A DNA stretch of 64,000 nucleotides, from contig NC_064239.1 in assembly GCF_023101765.2 (NCBI RefSeq), positions 13,040,315 to 13,104,314 of the forward strand. The letters are read 5' to 3'. The notes beneath the pieces are model-generated. The model did no database searches. It was not told the DNA's origin and worked only from the letters and a program-made list of their open reading frames with translations. Positions within the stretch are counted from its first letter, which is position 1. Each line of letters opens with the position of its first letter. Shown here piece after piece: positions 32,900 through 45,100 of the stretch. The translations under genes were made by a program, and so were the position numbers. The stretch comes from Spodoptera frugiperda. Its lineage: Eukaryota; Arthropoda; Insecta; Lepidoptera; Noctuidae.

Positions 32900-33710
32900 T
32901 AGACAGCTTTGCCAAAAAGAATTTTCATTACTTATAACAAAATACATATATAAAAAAGATTATAGAGATAATTCAAAGAGTCCTTTTCAGAATAAGATTA
33001 GATTTAGACCAATAATAACTTCAAAATCTGAAATTAACAACAACAACGTCACGATTTTTATCCCCGAAGTGGTGTTCATCAAGGCACGTAATGTCGCTGT
33101 ACAATGTACACCCAATTTTCACCGTTTGTGATATAAGTACCATGTAATACTATTGCTAATTTTAAATTAATGTGAGGCTATTGCCATACACAATTCCAGA
33201 CTCCGTGATACCACTGAGAAATTTAATTTAATATTTTGCCCGAACCGGGAATCGAACCCGAGACCCTTTGTCGCACTTGCGACCACTCGACCAACGAGAC
33301 AGTCAACTGAAATAATGCTCATAAAAAACTAAAAATTTTGGATCCTATCATTTGGATATGCCCAGTGCATATCTCCAAATATGTGAGACTAAAGTCGAAA
33401 ACCCTAAAACCGTGTTGCCCGACCCTGAAAATGAACCACACACGGCCACAATCAACATAACCCTAAAACATGTATCAAGAATAAATAATTTCATAAAATT
33501 ACAAATGCAATCAGTTCCTTAATTTGAAGCAATCAGAGGCAGACGGTACTTTGACCGCGCACACATAAATTGTATTGTTCATTCAAGCAATAAGTCTGGT
33601 CCGGAATAAAAAATAAGAACAATAATATGCTTTACATGTCTTTTGTTCTTTGGAGGGTTAAGTTAGAGAAATATAATAATAAATGTAGCACATCCTATGG
33701 TAGTAGTAGT
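32900..33710. repeat. Right copy of the locus duplication (block a) with SINE S2
   Basis: It corresponds to 3950-4680. It contains a SINE S2 copy at 33060-33310 (reverse) whose tRNA-like part is better preserved (GGGAATCGAACCCGAGACCC). The breakpoint to block b is near 33705-33740. Confidence 0.7.
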
Positions 33711-33739
33711 AGATAGTGATAGTGTGACATTTTTTTAAT

Positions 33740-34080
33740 GGGATAACTCCGCCACACCCTCCTGAAACCGCTGCAACTTCAGTAAAGCCAGTGTCTATAG
33801 TAGATACAACCATGAAAACACCGGAACACTGAAATCCGGCGCGTCTCAGGGACATGAATGACTGTTTTGGATCCCGCAACAAAATAAATCAGAAGATATT
33901 ATTAGAGGTGAAGAACGAGAAAACGCCTTATATCCCTTCGGGGATAGGGGGTAGGCAGAGGTGAACATTACGGCACGTATTGCCGTTATGCAATGTACAC
34001 CCACTTTTCACCAATTGTGTTATAAGTTCCATGTAAATGTTGATAATAAAATAGGGATGATAACTGTATAAAAAAGGTCT
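33740..34080. repeat. Right copy of the locus duplication (block b)
   Basis: Matches 9845-10190, then joins the counterpart of 11345-11370 and 12058-12090 without the LINE found in copy 1. Confidence 0.7.
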
Positions 34081-34099
34081 TGTTCATACATACATACAT

Positions 34100-34378
34100 A
34101 TCGTCACGCCTTTAATCCCCGAAGGGGTAGGCAGAGGTGCACATTATGACACGTAATGTCACTGTGTACACCCACTTTTCACAATTTATGTTGTAAGTCC
34201 CATGTGTGGTGAGCCTATTGCCATATACCGGGCACATTTCCAGACTCCGTGCTACTACTGAGAAATTTTCGAAAAACCGAAAAACGCCCAGTAATACTTC
34301 GCCCGACCCGGGAATTGAACCCGAGACCCCTTGCCCGGCAGTCGCTCTTGCAACCACTAGGCCACCGAGGCAGTCAAA
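34100..34378 (-). repeat. tRNA-derived SINE S2, best copy
   Basis: Read on the - strand it starts in a tRNA-like head: GCCTCGGTGGCCTAGTGGTT, a CTCGGGTTCAATTCCCGGG B box, then the SINE body and a CGTCACGCC end with CATACATA repeats. Inserted only in locus copy 2. Confidence 0.75.
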
Positions 34379-35035
34379 GTCAAACTAGTATGTACGCAGT
34401 TAGGTACATACATGAGGTACACGTACTTATTACCGTATTATTGGGACTTGTTCGGTTCGACGATCCAAAATCCTCACAAACGCCACCTACTGAGCGCAGA
34501 AATGAATAAATGCATTTAAATTAGTTTTGCTTTAGAAAGACCCTTTACTGTACTCCCGGCGTACAGCCGTATTGCTAAATGCATCGTAGAAACATCATTA
34601 CAAAGTAATGCAACGAGTTCAGTTTCAAAGAACACGCAACATTGTAAGATAGAGAGCCGACTTTTATAGAAATACTAAGAAGTAATAATATTAAAACAAA
34701 GCCGTCCGTTTGAGCAGTTATTTAGAAATTGGAAAGAAATTAACATTCATTTCTAAGTATATTTGCATAATATGCATCTTAAGACGCATTACTTCGGTTC
34801 TGAAAAGAGATTGCGAATATCTCTTAACTTTATACTTAAGACTAGCGACCAGCCCCAGCTTCGCTTGGGTGCAATAGTGATATACTATGAATGTATTATA
34901 CATAAAACTTTCATCTTGAATAACTTTACACACAAAGGTATATAGGGCCAGAGAAACTTGGTTTTATACTATGTAGTGATATTATGCTATGTTACCAAGA
35001 AATGGTTTTCTTTACAAGTTACTACATTCTTTAAA
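34379..35035. repeat. Right copy of the locus duplication (block c)
   Basis: Nearly identical to 12115-12800. No genuine gene: the conserved small frames on both strands are a by-product. Confidence 0.7.
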
Positions 35036-35039
35036 CGAT

Positions 35040-36270
35040 TTCCATGGTCACATTTTTCGTAATTTTTATTAGGTCTACTATATTGAATTGAATCATGTGG
35101 TTAGACAACTTAATAAAGTGAGTATGCCCTTTCAATTCATAAAAATAACTTCTGAATTTTGGTGAAGTTAGGTATCTACACGGAGGTGTAAAATGAATTG
35201 AAAATAAGTTTTATCTAACTCACGTGAAGTATCATAAAAATACTAAAAATAATACGTGCGCAGAGTCCCGTGGTGATTTGAAAGTAGTAGAGCTTTTCTC
35301 ATCTTATTTCACTTAAACCAATATTTTCAATTAATTTAGTATATCCGACTCCGTTTCCACTAGTGCTAAACTATACAACGTGTAACAAAAAGGAGGTATA
35401 CATATCAATTGCACGGTTTCTAGATAACATAACAAACGATACGGGAAGGATTTTTTAAACTCATGTTTTCATGGTACCAAGTTATGAATTTTTCAAAATG
35501 CGCTGGTGCGCGAATCAAAATTAGGTAGACAGGTACTAGGCGATCAGATTGATAGAAGAAATGTTTCGTAATATTAGGGAGTGTTCCCTGTAGTGTTGTG
35601 ACACGTTTATATGATTTGAAATCAAGAACTATGCGATACCAAGTATTGGTACTCATTTTTTTAAACGTATTTTATGCTGAAACTTTGTGTAGAGATTCTA
35701 TTCAACCTGTATTCATCAGGGCTTCTTGATGTACGAGTATATGGGTATTTTGTTACACGTTGTATGTACCAATGAATATAATTGGTTGATACCAAACGCA
35801 TCCACAGCAATGTAGCATAGCACATGTCTGGTGGAAAAGCACCCTCAGAGTGGATCCACGGCCGAACATCTATGGTGGTCTGGTGGTCTATATGTCTCTA
35901 AGGAGATATAATAGGGTAGATGACTCATTTTTATTTTAATGTCCGTCTTGTAGTCTTGTAGATTATTTTAAAATATTAGACACGTATTTTTTATTTTTTT
36001 ACGGAATCAAATACTTTCGAAGATATATCGATTTGAAATATCGCGTGACGTCACATTAGAGTACGTTTCATAATGAAAAGTGACGTAGTTAGCTCCCACT
36101 CCTAAACTTTGATTCGTTTTATCTAAGTATTGTTATCTTATATGACATAATAAAAAATACGAGTCTAATATTTTTTCATTACCTAACTGACGGACTAATT
36201 AGATTTTTAATTTTCATACCTCGCCATAATCCCTATTGTATGTTGCAACTTGTAATGTAAACGACGAGAT
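35040..36270. other. Upstream region of gene B not shared with gene A
   Basis: Apart from the MITE at 35376-35762 there is AT-rich sequence with no ORF support. From 36244 (AACTTGTAATGTAAACGACG) it rejoins the gene A promoter sequence. Confidence 0.5.
35376..35762. mobile_element. Mariner-type MITE (copy 2)
   Basis: Inverted ends CAACGTGTAACAAAA and TTTTGTTACACGTTG with TA on both sides, opposite orientation to 14321-14702. Confidence 0.75.
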
Positions 36271-36281
36271 GGTCCGTATAA

Positions 36282-36581
36282 AGCGCAGTACACACTGAGC
36301 CCGCCGGGCCGCCGACTAAGCTCGGCGACACGTGCCGGCGGCCTGTATGGAAAGAATCATGTCGGCAACATGCGTCTGCGCGTGTTACCCGCCGTCATGT
36401 TGGCAATTGTGTCTTCGATTACTGATTACGCTTGCGCTCGACCATTCTGACACAATTGTAATAGGGGCCTGTAGTCTGCTATTACAATTGTGTCAGGAAT
36501 GGTCGATCAAACTAATGTGATCAGCCGCCGACATGCCGCCGCGACTTGAGGTCGACGCAGCTATATAGGTTGTATTGCGCT
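36282..36581. mobile_element. 300-bp Harbinger-type MITE inside the gene B TATA box
   Basis: Ends AGCGCAGTACACAC and, complemented from the right, AGCGCAATACAACC. It is flanked by TAA at 36279-36281 and 36582-36584. Removing the element and one TAA restores GTCCGTATAAAAGGTTGCG exactly as in gene A (13046-13064). The interior has a long inverted repeat around 36440-36510 (ATTACAATTGTGTC arms). The 3-bp TAA duplication fits PIF/Harbinger. Confidence 0.88.
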
Positions 36582-36648
36582 TAAAAGGTTGCGAAATGAG
36601 AGCAGAGGTACGAGTTTCAAACATCCTGTTCCGACTCAACTCTCCAAC

Positions 36649-39140
36649 ATGAAAACTGCCGTGTTATTGGTCGTCGCTATTGTAAGTACTTTCAGACGCT
36701 TTCTTATTTTTACACTTTTCTTCTCTGTCGACTAATATTTATCCCTGCCTACTTGTCTTCTAACCACATGAATTTTCTACATAGCCGTACCCCACATGTC
36801 TTCTAGGAGATTACTTTCGTGTGCTGTTACGTATGGTACTCTTTAAGCTAGGATATTATAATATGTATTTCGTTTTCTCTTTCTCCTTTCCATAAAAATA
36901 AGTCGGGTTTTCCTTCCTGACGTAAGACAATTTAGGAAAAATTTCAAGAGAAAATCAGGAAAACAGGGATAATTATTGGTGGCGAAACGGAGTTCGCCTG
37001 GTTTGCTAGTATCTAAATGAAACTCTAAAATATAACATCTTTTGTAGTTTGGACATTGTCGTTTGTGATGCTCCAATTTGAGACAAAAACTAAGTTCGCC
37101 CGTTTGTTTGTTTCGGTCTTTACTAATTGGAGTTTCACCCTCTTCTTGGCGATAGATCAGATATCAAACTAAGGGTTTAATTGATGGAATAGAGCTCATA
37201 GAAACCATTTTGTGTAATAACTTATTAGTACTTGACTTAGACATACTAAAATAATTATTATGTTATCGGCTTACTCACGTAATGATTTGACGAGGAACTC
37301 GACTAGTTTCAAGCCATGCTAGAGGCTCATATTCATGAGCAGCATTCCGCGACACACGACGCGGCGATTGTCGCGCTGCTATTGAGATTTTGCATTCTGA
37401 AGTCGTTTCATGTTTTTGAATTGATGTAAGCATTCAAATGTTGTATCCAGTAAATTCTTTATAGAACTAGAATTTCCCACGTTAATTTTCTTAAGAGAAA
37501 AGAATCTTTTCATAATTACGTCGACATTAATGCGTTTGTTGCCACACCTTGTTTTAAGAATATTCCATGCTTCTTCGTAGTTGTTATCTGTCATTTGTAT
37601 ATGTTTTAATATCGACGCGTCTTCTCCACTAACACTTGTTGTCAAATAATGCAGTTTTTGTACATTACTTAGCGTCGTGTTCTTATGTACAAGTGTATTA
37701 AATAAATCATGAAACGATAACCACTCTTCATATTGTCCGCTGTAAGTAGGTAATTGTATTTTCTGCAAAACCACTCGTGTTGTTGTTTGATCATGACTAA
37801 CTTTAACACACATAGGCGACGAATCACAGACTTTAACTGGTTGACAAACTTAAATACAATTCTTCATGTTCAAAGTATTTTTCACTAACTATGTAGGGTA
37901 TTTTGACACGCTTCTCCTTCGATACACTTATTATTTCACTGTAAGCTTGTTTATATTCCGTCCACTAATCTTCCACACGTAGTTTGGAGTTAATCTAGAT
38001 TTCAGGGACTTCTTCAGGTTTATCTGTGTCTTCTTTAAAGTATGTGCTAGGTTTTCCACAATATTCAATGCCTTTTCCACTTCCATAGCCATTGTAAGTA
38101 CGTAATAACTTCACTTGTAGCAAACGTAATGAATTGCATAATTTCTAATATTTAAAATCCTTTCAATAATAACTCGAACACTTGGGGTCTGCTTATCTTA
38201 TCGCGATCTCTTTGTTCTCGGGCGGCCGGCGCTGTCGGCAGCTAGGAATTGTATCCGGTTCGAATATGGACCATATGTTAGTACTAAATTTACTAGACTA
38301 GCAGCGCGACAATCGCCGCGTCGTGTGTCACGGAATGCTGCTCATGAATATGAGCCCCTAGCAGGGCTTGAAACTAGTCGAGTTCTTCGTCAAAACATTA
38401 CGTGAGTAATGTTACAAGTAATTATAATTACTTGTTTATTGTTATTGAGAACGCCTTCATTGCAAGTTTTGTCTACATTACAGGCGGCTCTGGCTTCAGT
38501 CAATGCTGGAAATGCTGGCAGGAATAAGCGTGTAAGTATTTAATAATATTTGAATTTACGAGTAAGTCCATGGGCTACTCAAAATTAAAAGTGGTGAGTT
38601 CTACATAGTTACCGTTCAGTAGGTCAATGTGTTTTAGCCACATTGACTTTAAACGCTTTACTTTAGACGACCTTTGACGAACTATGTAATTTAAGAATTA
38701 GATATTTTTTGTTTATGTTAGACACGTACTTCGCAAATTGTTGTATCATCATGATTATGTATCTATGATTAAATTAATACATTAAATTAGAATAAATTAA
38801 TGAATTATTTTATAATTATGGGAGAGTCATGCTTCGGCACGAATAGGCCGACGTACGCAATCTTACTAATCCTCGATTCCCCTTCTTCCAACACCCGAAA
38901 GGCCAGCAATGCACTTGTAACGCAATTGGTGTTTCGAGTGTCCGTGGGCGGCGGCGATTCGTCTACTCGTTTACCAGCTTATACCATAAAAATCACATAA
39001 TATTATTAAAGTATCACTAAGTTCGTTTGATGATATAAGTGGCAGGTGGCAGATGAAACCTTGAGCAACCTACTTACTGTATTATAAAAATCTTATTAAT
39101 ATACTGTTATTATTTCTGACCTTATAGGATATTTGGAGCC
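36649..39140 (+). other. Gene B leader exons 1-3
   Basis: Exon 1 is 36649-36681, exon 2 is 38484-38531 and exon 3 is 39128-39140 (13 nt, donor GTAAGTACC as in gene A). The only coding difference from gene A in the leader lies in exon 3, immediately after the RNKR site. Confidence 0.85.
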
Positions 39141-42100
39141 GTAAGTACCTTTACTCTTTATTACAGCACTAATTTACCAGCTAGTTAAAGGATAGGAGAT
39201 GATGATGTAATATAATGCTCATAGCAACCCCACTGTTGGACAAAGGCCTCTTCTCATTCGGTGAAGCCACGAGCATTGATCACCGTGCTTATGTTGCCGT
39301 AGCGTTGAGGGTATCCAAGTCCATAGGCGGCGCTGATTCGTTTACCGCAATGTGATACAATTATTGTGGGTTTGCAAAAAAAAGAAATATTGGGTATAAT
39401 GTCTAAATATTATCATACATTTGGAAAAAGTTACTAACTAAATTTCAAACCCGCAGAATAATTCTTAGGAGGGGGGACTTTACAGGCTCCCACACAAAAC
39501 CGCGAATTCGCATCGCATCGCAAATATCTGCGAATTCGTAAGAACGCACCGCAAGAATTTCCGATCTGCTTCGCATCGCATATTCCTGCGATATTACGTC
39601 ATCCTTGGTGACGCCATTTTAGTCCGCTCTGACGCCTGCGCCGCCTGCGCCGCCTTCTTTGTTATTAAAAAAATGGCAAAAATAAATAAATTTTGTTTTA
39701 CTTTATCTGATAGTCAGTCCCAGCATTTCCAAAGGCATAACAGGAATTCTTCCCTTGTAACTACGATCGTTTTTGAAGGCATGGTGGTAATAAACTCAAA
39801 AGCTCTTCAAATGAAAATATGCTCATTATAAAATAATCAAAAAAATTATCTTCTTCAGTTCTCAACGCATAGTACTTTTGAGTAAAATAGTTCCCATCAG
39901 AGTTCATAATCGTAATAAATGAATGAACCCAGAATCTTCTTTTTCTTTTATATCTATTTAACGATAACAGCAGTGCAATAATCTTTTTGCGATCCATCTT
40001 ACGCTTTATAAAAACACGTCCAGTACGGCTGACTACACTTGAAGGAATGGTCGCCCTACCAAACGGTTTGCCGGACTAATTCGTATCGCAGAAATTCGCA
40101 TCGCAGTTTTGTGTGGGAGCCCTAAGTCAGTATTTTAGATTTGAATGACAATTACAATAATAGATTATTATTTATATTGCAGCGGTTGGCGATATTTTCG
40201 AAGGAGTTGGCAATGGTAAGTTCAACAAGTAACACCTTGTAGATATTATATGTATAATTATGATTATTTGATTCAACGATGTGATGTACTTGTTAACAAG
40301 CAAGTCACAACTGGGCAAAGGCCTGTTCTCACTCGGAGAAGGCATGAGCATGGAACACTTCTCTCTTAAAAAGGTTCTTTTTTCACCATAATATGTGAGT
40401 GGTATCGAAATATAATAATAATTACATTATCAGTTAAAAAAGCCGTATTGTTATTAACTAAATTTCGAACCCGCACCCTAATTGTTAGGAAGCAAGAACT
40501 TAGTCTATTCACCACCAGTATTTTATTTAATAGTTAAAATAATAGATTATTATTTATATTCCAGCGGTTGAAGATGTGGGCGAGGGTAAGAACATTAACT
40601 GTTTATTACAATACTGGGACCAGCTGGTTGCACCTTGTAAATAGTATATATGATTATGTGATACTACGCTGTGATGTGATGTACTAATCTAACAAGCAAG
40701 TCACAACTGCGCAAAGGCCTCTTCCCACGCGGATTAGGCATGAGCATGAAACACTTCTCTCTTTAAAAGACGGATTGGTATAAAGTACATAGACGATCCC
40801 CGGCGAGCGGTTTAAGCAAATTTCATCTTTTCAATAGTCGGCCCTGTATTTACCGCGTAAAGTCCACTGCGGGTAACCTAACACTCCACAAACTTACATT
40901 TGCGTTTGGTACAGTAAGCGTGTCTAGGGATCGCGTCGCACATTTAAGTTTGTTTTTTAGTGAATATACTTGTGCGGGATAAAAATGTATCCAGTGTTGT
41001 GTCCAGAATATTAAAATATAATTTATACCAATTTTCATCGTAATCAGACCGGTAGTTTTGTGTGATGTGTAAATATAAGACAGACAGAACATTTTTTAAT
41101 CACGGATTTGGGTTCGGTATCTACCTACTAACACCCCCTATTGTTCTTTTAATATTCTCAATGTACAGGATTAACTCTTCTACAGTATTATTATAATATG
41201 TATATAGATAGATAAGTCTAAGTGTGGGAGAGCCATACTTCGGCACGAATGGGCCGGCTCGACCGGAGCGATATCATGGCTTCAACGAAATGCGACGGGA
41301 AACAACACTTTCGTTGTGTTTTTTTTGTGTGAGTGAGGTTACCGGAGGCCCGATACCCCCCTTCCCAATCTTCCCAAACCCCGATTCCCCAACAACCCTA
41401 AATTCCTAACCCCCAAAATGCCGGCAACGCACTTGTAACGCAACTGGTGTTTCAAGTGTTCATGACCGGCGATTGCTTACCGTATGTCATAAAAAAAAAA
41501 ATTAAATTATCGGTTGGAAAAATAACAAATTGCTACTAAGTTTCAAACTTCTATTGTAGATTTGAATGACAATTACAATAATAGATTATTATTTATATTG
41601 CAGCGACTGGCAATCTTGTTGCAGGAGTTGGCAATGGTAAGTACATTCAATGTTTATTACAATACTGGGACCAGCTAGTTGCACCTAACAGTTGCTACTA
41701 AGTTTCAAACTTCTATTGTAGATTTAAATGACAATTACAATAATAGATTATTATTTATATTGCAGTGGTTGGCGATGTTGTAGGAGGAGTTGGCAATGGT
41801 AAGTACATTCAATGTTTATTACAATACTGGGACCACCTAATTGCGCCTAACAAGTTGCTACTAAGTTTCAAACTTCTATTGTAGATTTGAATTACAATTA
41901 CAATAATAGATTATCATTTATATTGCAGCGGTTGGCGATGTTGTAGGAGGAGTTGGCAATAGTAAGTACATTCATTGTTTATTACAATACTGGGACCACC
42001 TAATTGCGCCTAACAAGTTGCTAACTACTAAGTTTCAAACTTCTATTGTAGATTTGAATGACAATTACAATAATAGATTATTATTTATATTGCAGCGGTT

Positions 42101-45100
42101 GGCGATGTTGTAGGAGGAGTTGGCAATGGTAAGTACATTCACTGTTTATTACAATACTGGGACCACCTAGTTGCGCCTAACAAGTTGCTACTAAGTTTCA
42201 AACTTCTATTGTAGATTTGAATGACAATTACAATAATAGATTATTATTTATATTGCAGCGGTTGGCGATGTTGTAGAAGGAGTTGGCAATAGTAAGTACA
42301 TTCATTGTTTATTACAATACTGGGACTAGCTAGTTGCACTTTGTAAATAGTAAATGAGATGTGATTTTTTACCCGATTTTATTCATACATTGCATATGTT
42401 CACTCATGTATGGATTGTAATTGATTTTAAGCGTGAATGTATATTTTTCAGGTGGAATCTTTTTTTTATTTTTATATATAATATATGAATAAACTTTTAT
42501 TTGATATACACACTGTAATAGACATAACATGAACTTAAATACATAGACTAAATAAAAAACACTAAGACAAAATTTTATTATTTAAATTACTATGACTATG
42601 AATTATTTTATAAAAGTATATTAAACTCTCTCATTCTTAGGCAGCGGGGACTTTACAACAGTATTTTAGATTTGAAGGACAATTACAATAATAGATTATT
42701 ACTTATATTGCAGTGACTGGTAATGCTGTAGCAGGAGCTGGCCATAGTAAGTACATTAACTGTTTATTACAATACTGGGACCAGCTAGTTGCACTTTTTA
42801 AATAGTATATAATGATGATGTGTGTATTGCGATTGCAATTCTACAGTATTATTGTAATATTATAAAGATTATATTAAATAATCGGTTGGAAAAATAACAA
42901 ATTGCTACTAACTTTCAAACTTCTACTGTATATTTGAATGACAATTACAATAATAGATTATTATTTATATTGCAGTGGTTGGTGATGTGGGCGAGGGTAA
43001 GAACATTAACTGTTTATTACAATACTGGGACCAGCTAGTTGCACCTTGTAAATAGTTTATGAGATGTGATTTTTTTACCCGAGTTTATTCAACTTATTCA
43101 TACATAATTATAGTATGATTGCATTTAATTAAGCGTTACTGTATATTTTTCATGTGGAAACTGTTTTAGACTATGTATTATTTAATTTGTATGTAATTAT
43201 CCTATATAATTCTGTTTGTTTCTCAAATAAAATAACTTACTACGTTATTAGCAAGTCACAGCTGGGCAAAAGCGTCTTCACACTCTGAGTATCGATCACC
43301 GTGCTTATAAAACCAGTGAGCGAGTGAAGTTACCGGGAGTCTGGCAGAGACTGGTACGCAGTTGTAACTTCTCTCGTGTTGCGGGGGTCCATTGGCGACG
43401 GTGATTGGTTTTACAGTCTGGCTGGATATCCGATTGCTCGTTTGCCTGTATATCCCGTTAAAAAGCGAGTTAGTGATAATAGAATTCTAATACGTATGAT
43501 ATTCAGATTACTAAGAACTAGCTGTACCCGCAATTTCGTACACATATAAAAGGAAAAATAAAAATACCTTGCGTTTGGTGCAGTAAGCATGTCTAGGGAT
43601 CGCGTCGCACATTTAAATTTGTTTTTTAGTGAATATACTTTTACGGTATAAAATGTATCCAGTGTTGTGTCAAGGATATTAAAATATAATTATACCAATT
43701 TTCATCGTAATCAGACCGGTAGTTTTGTGTGATGTGTTAACATACAGACATACATACAAACAGACAAAACATTTTTCAATCACGTTTTTGGGTTTGGTAT
43801 CTACCTAGTAACACTGTTATTCTTTTAATATTCTCAATGTACAGGATTAACTCTTCTACAGTATTATTACAATATGCATATAGATAGATAAGTCTAAGTG
43901 TGGGAGAGCCATACTTCGAAACGAATGGGCCGGCTCGACCGGAGCGATACCACGGCTTCAACGAAAACCGACGGGAAACAACGCGTGCGTTGTGTTTCCT
44001 TGTGTGAGTGAGGTTATCGGAGGCCCAATTTCCCCCTTTCCAATCTTCCAAATCCCCGATTCCCCAACAACCCTTAAATTCCTAACCCCCAAAAGGCCGG
44101 CAACGCACTTGTAACGCATCTGGTGTTTCAAGTGTTCATGGGCGGCGATTGCTTACCGTATGTCATAAAAAAAATTATATTAAATTATCGGTTGGAAAAA
44201 TAACAAATTGCTACTAAGTTTCAAACTTCTCTTGTAGATTTGAATGACCATTACAATAATAGATTATTATTTATATTGCAGCGACTGGCAATCTTGTCGG
44301 AGGAGTTGGCAATGGTAAGTACATTCAATGTTTATTACAATACTGGGACCAGCTAGTTGCACCTAACAAGTTGCTACTAAGTTTCAAACTTCTATTGAAG
44401 ATTTGAATGACAATTACAATAATAGATTATTATTTATATTGCAGCGGTTGGCGATGTTGTAGGAGGAGCTGGCAATGGTATGTACATTCATTGTTTATTA
44501 CAATACTGGGACCAGCTAGTTGCACCTAACAAGTTGCTACTAAGCTTCAAACTTCTATTTTAGATTTGAATGACAATTACAATAATAAATTATTATTTAT
44601 ATTGCAGCGGTTGGCGATATGGGCACGGGTAAGTACATTAACTGTTTATTACAATACTGAGACCAGCTAGTTTCACCTTGTAAATAGTATATATGATTAT
44701 GTGATACTACGCTGTGATGTGATGTACTACACTCAACAGTCACAACTGTGCAAAGGCCTTTTCTCACTCGGAGAAGGCATGAGCATGAAACACTTCTCTC
44801 TTTAAAAGACGGATTGGCGATAATGGATTTCAAGTACGTATAATCCTCAGATTTTTTTCACCCTATGTGAGTGGTGTCTAAATATAATAAGTCTATATAA
44901 TAAATCTATTTATGACGAAATCTAATCATATAAGATATATATCTTGTAAGTATATATCTTGTAAAATACATATTATTTTATAACTAATTAAAATCGTACA
45001 GTGGCCATTTTGGGTTCACATTTTAACTACGTCATCGCTGACCACCCTCGAATACCTCTAAAACGACACCCATGACTAAAAATAGAAAGTAAAGTTAGTA

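Noticed and set aside
34112..34509. Overlapping frames on both strands at the SINE
   Set aside because: They fall within the tRNA-derived SINE and duplicated upstream DNA, with no coding evidence.
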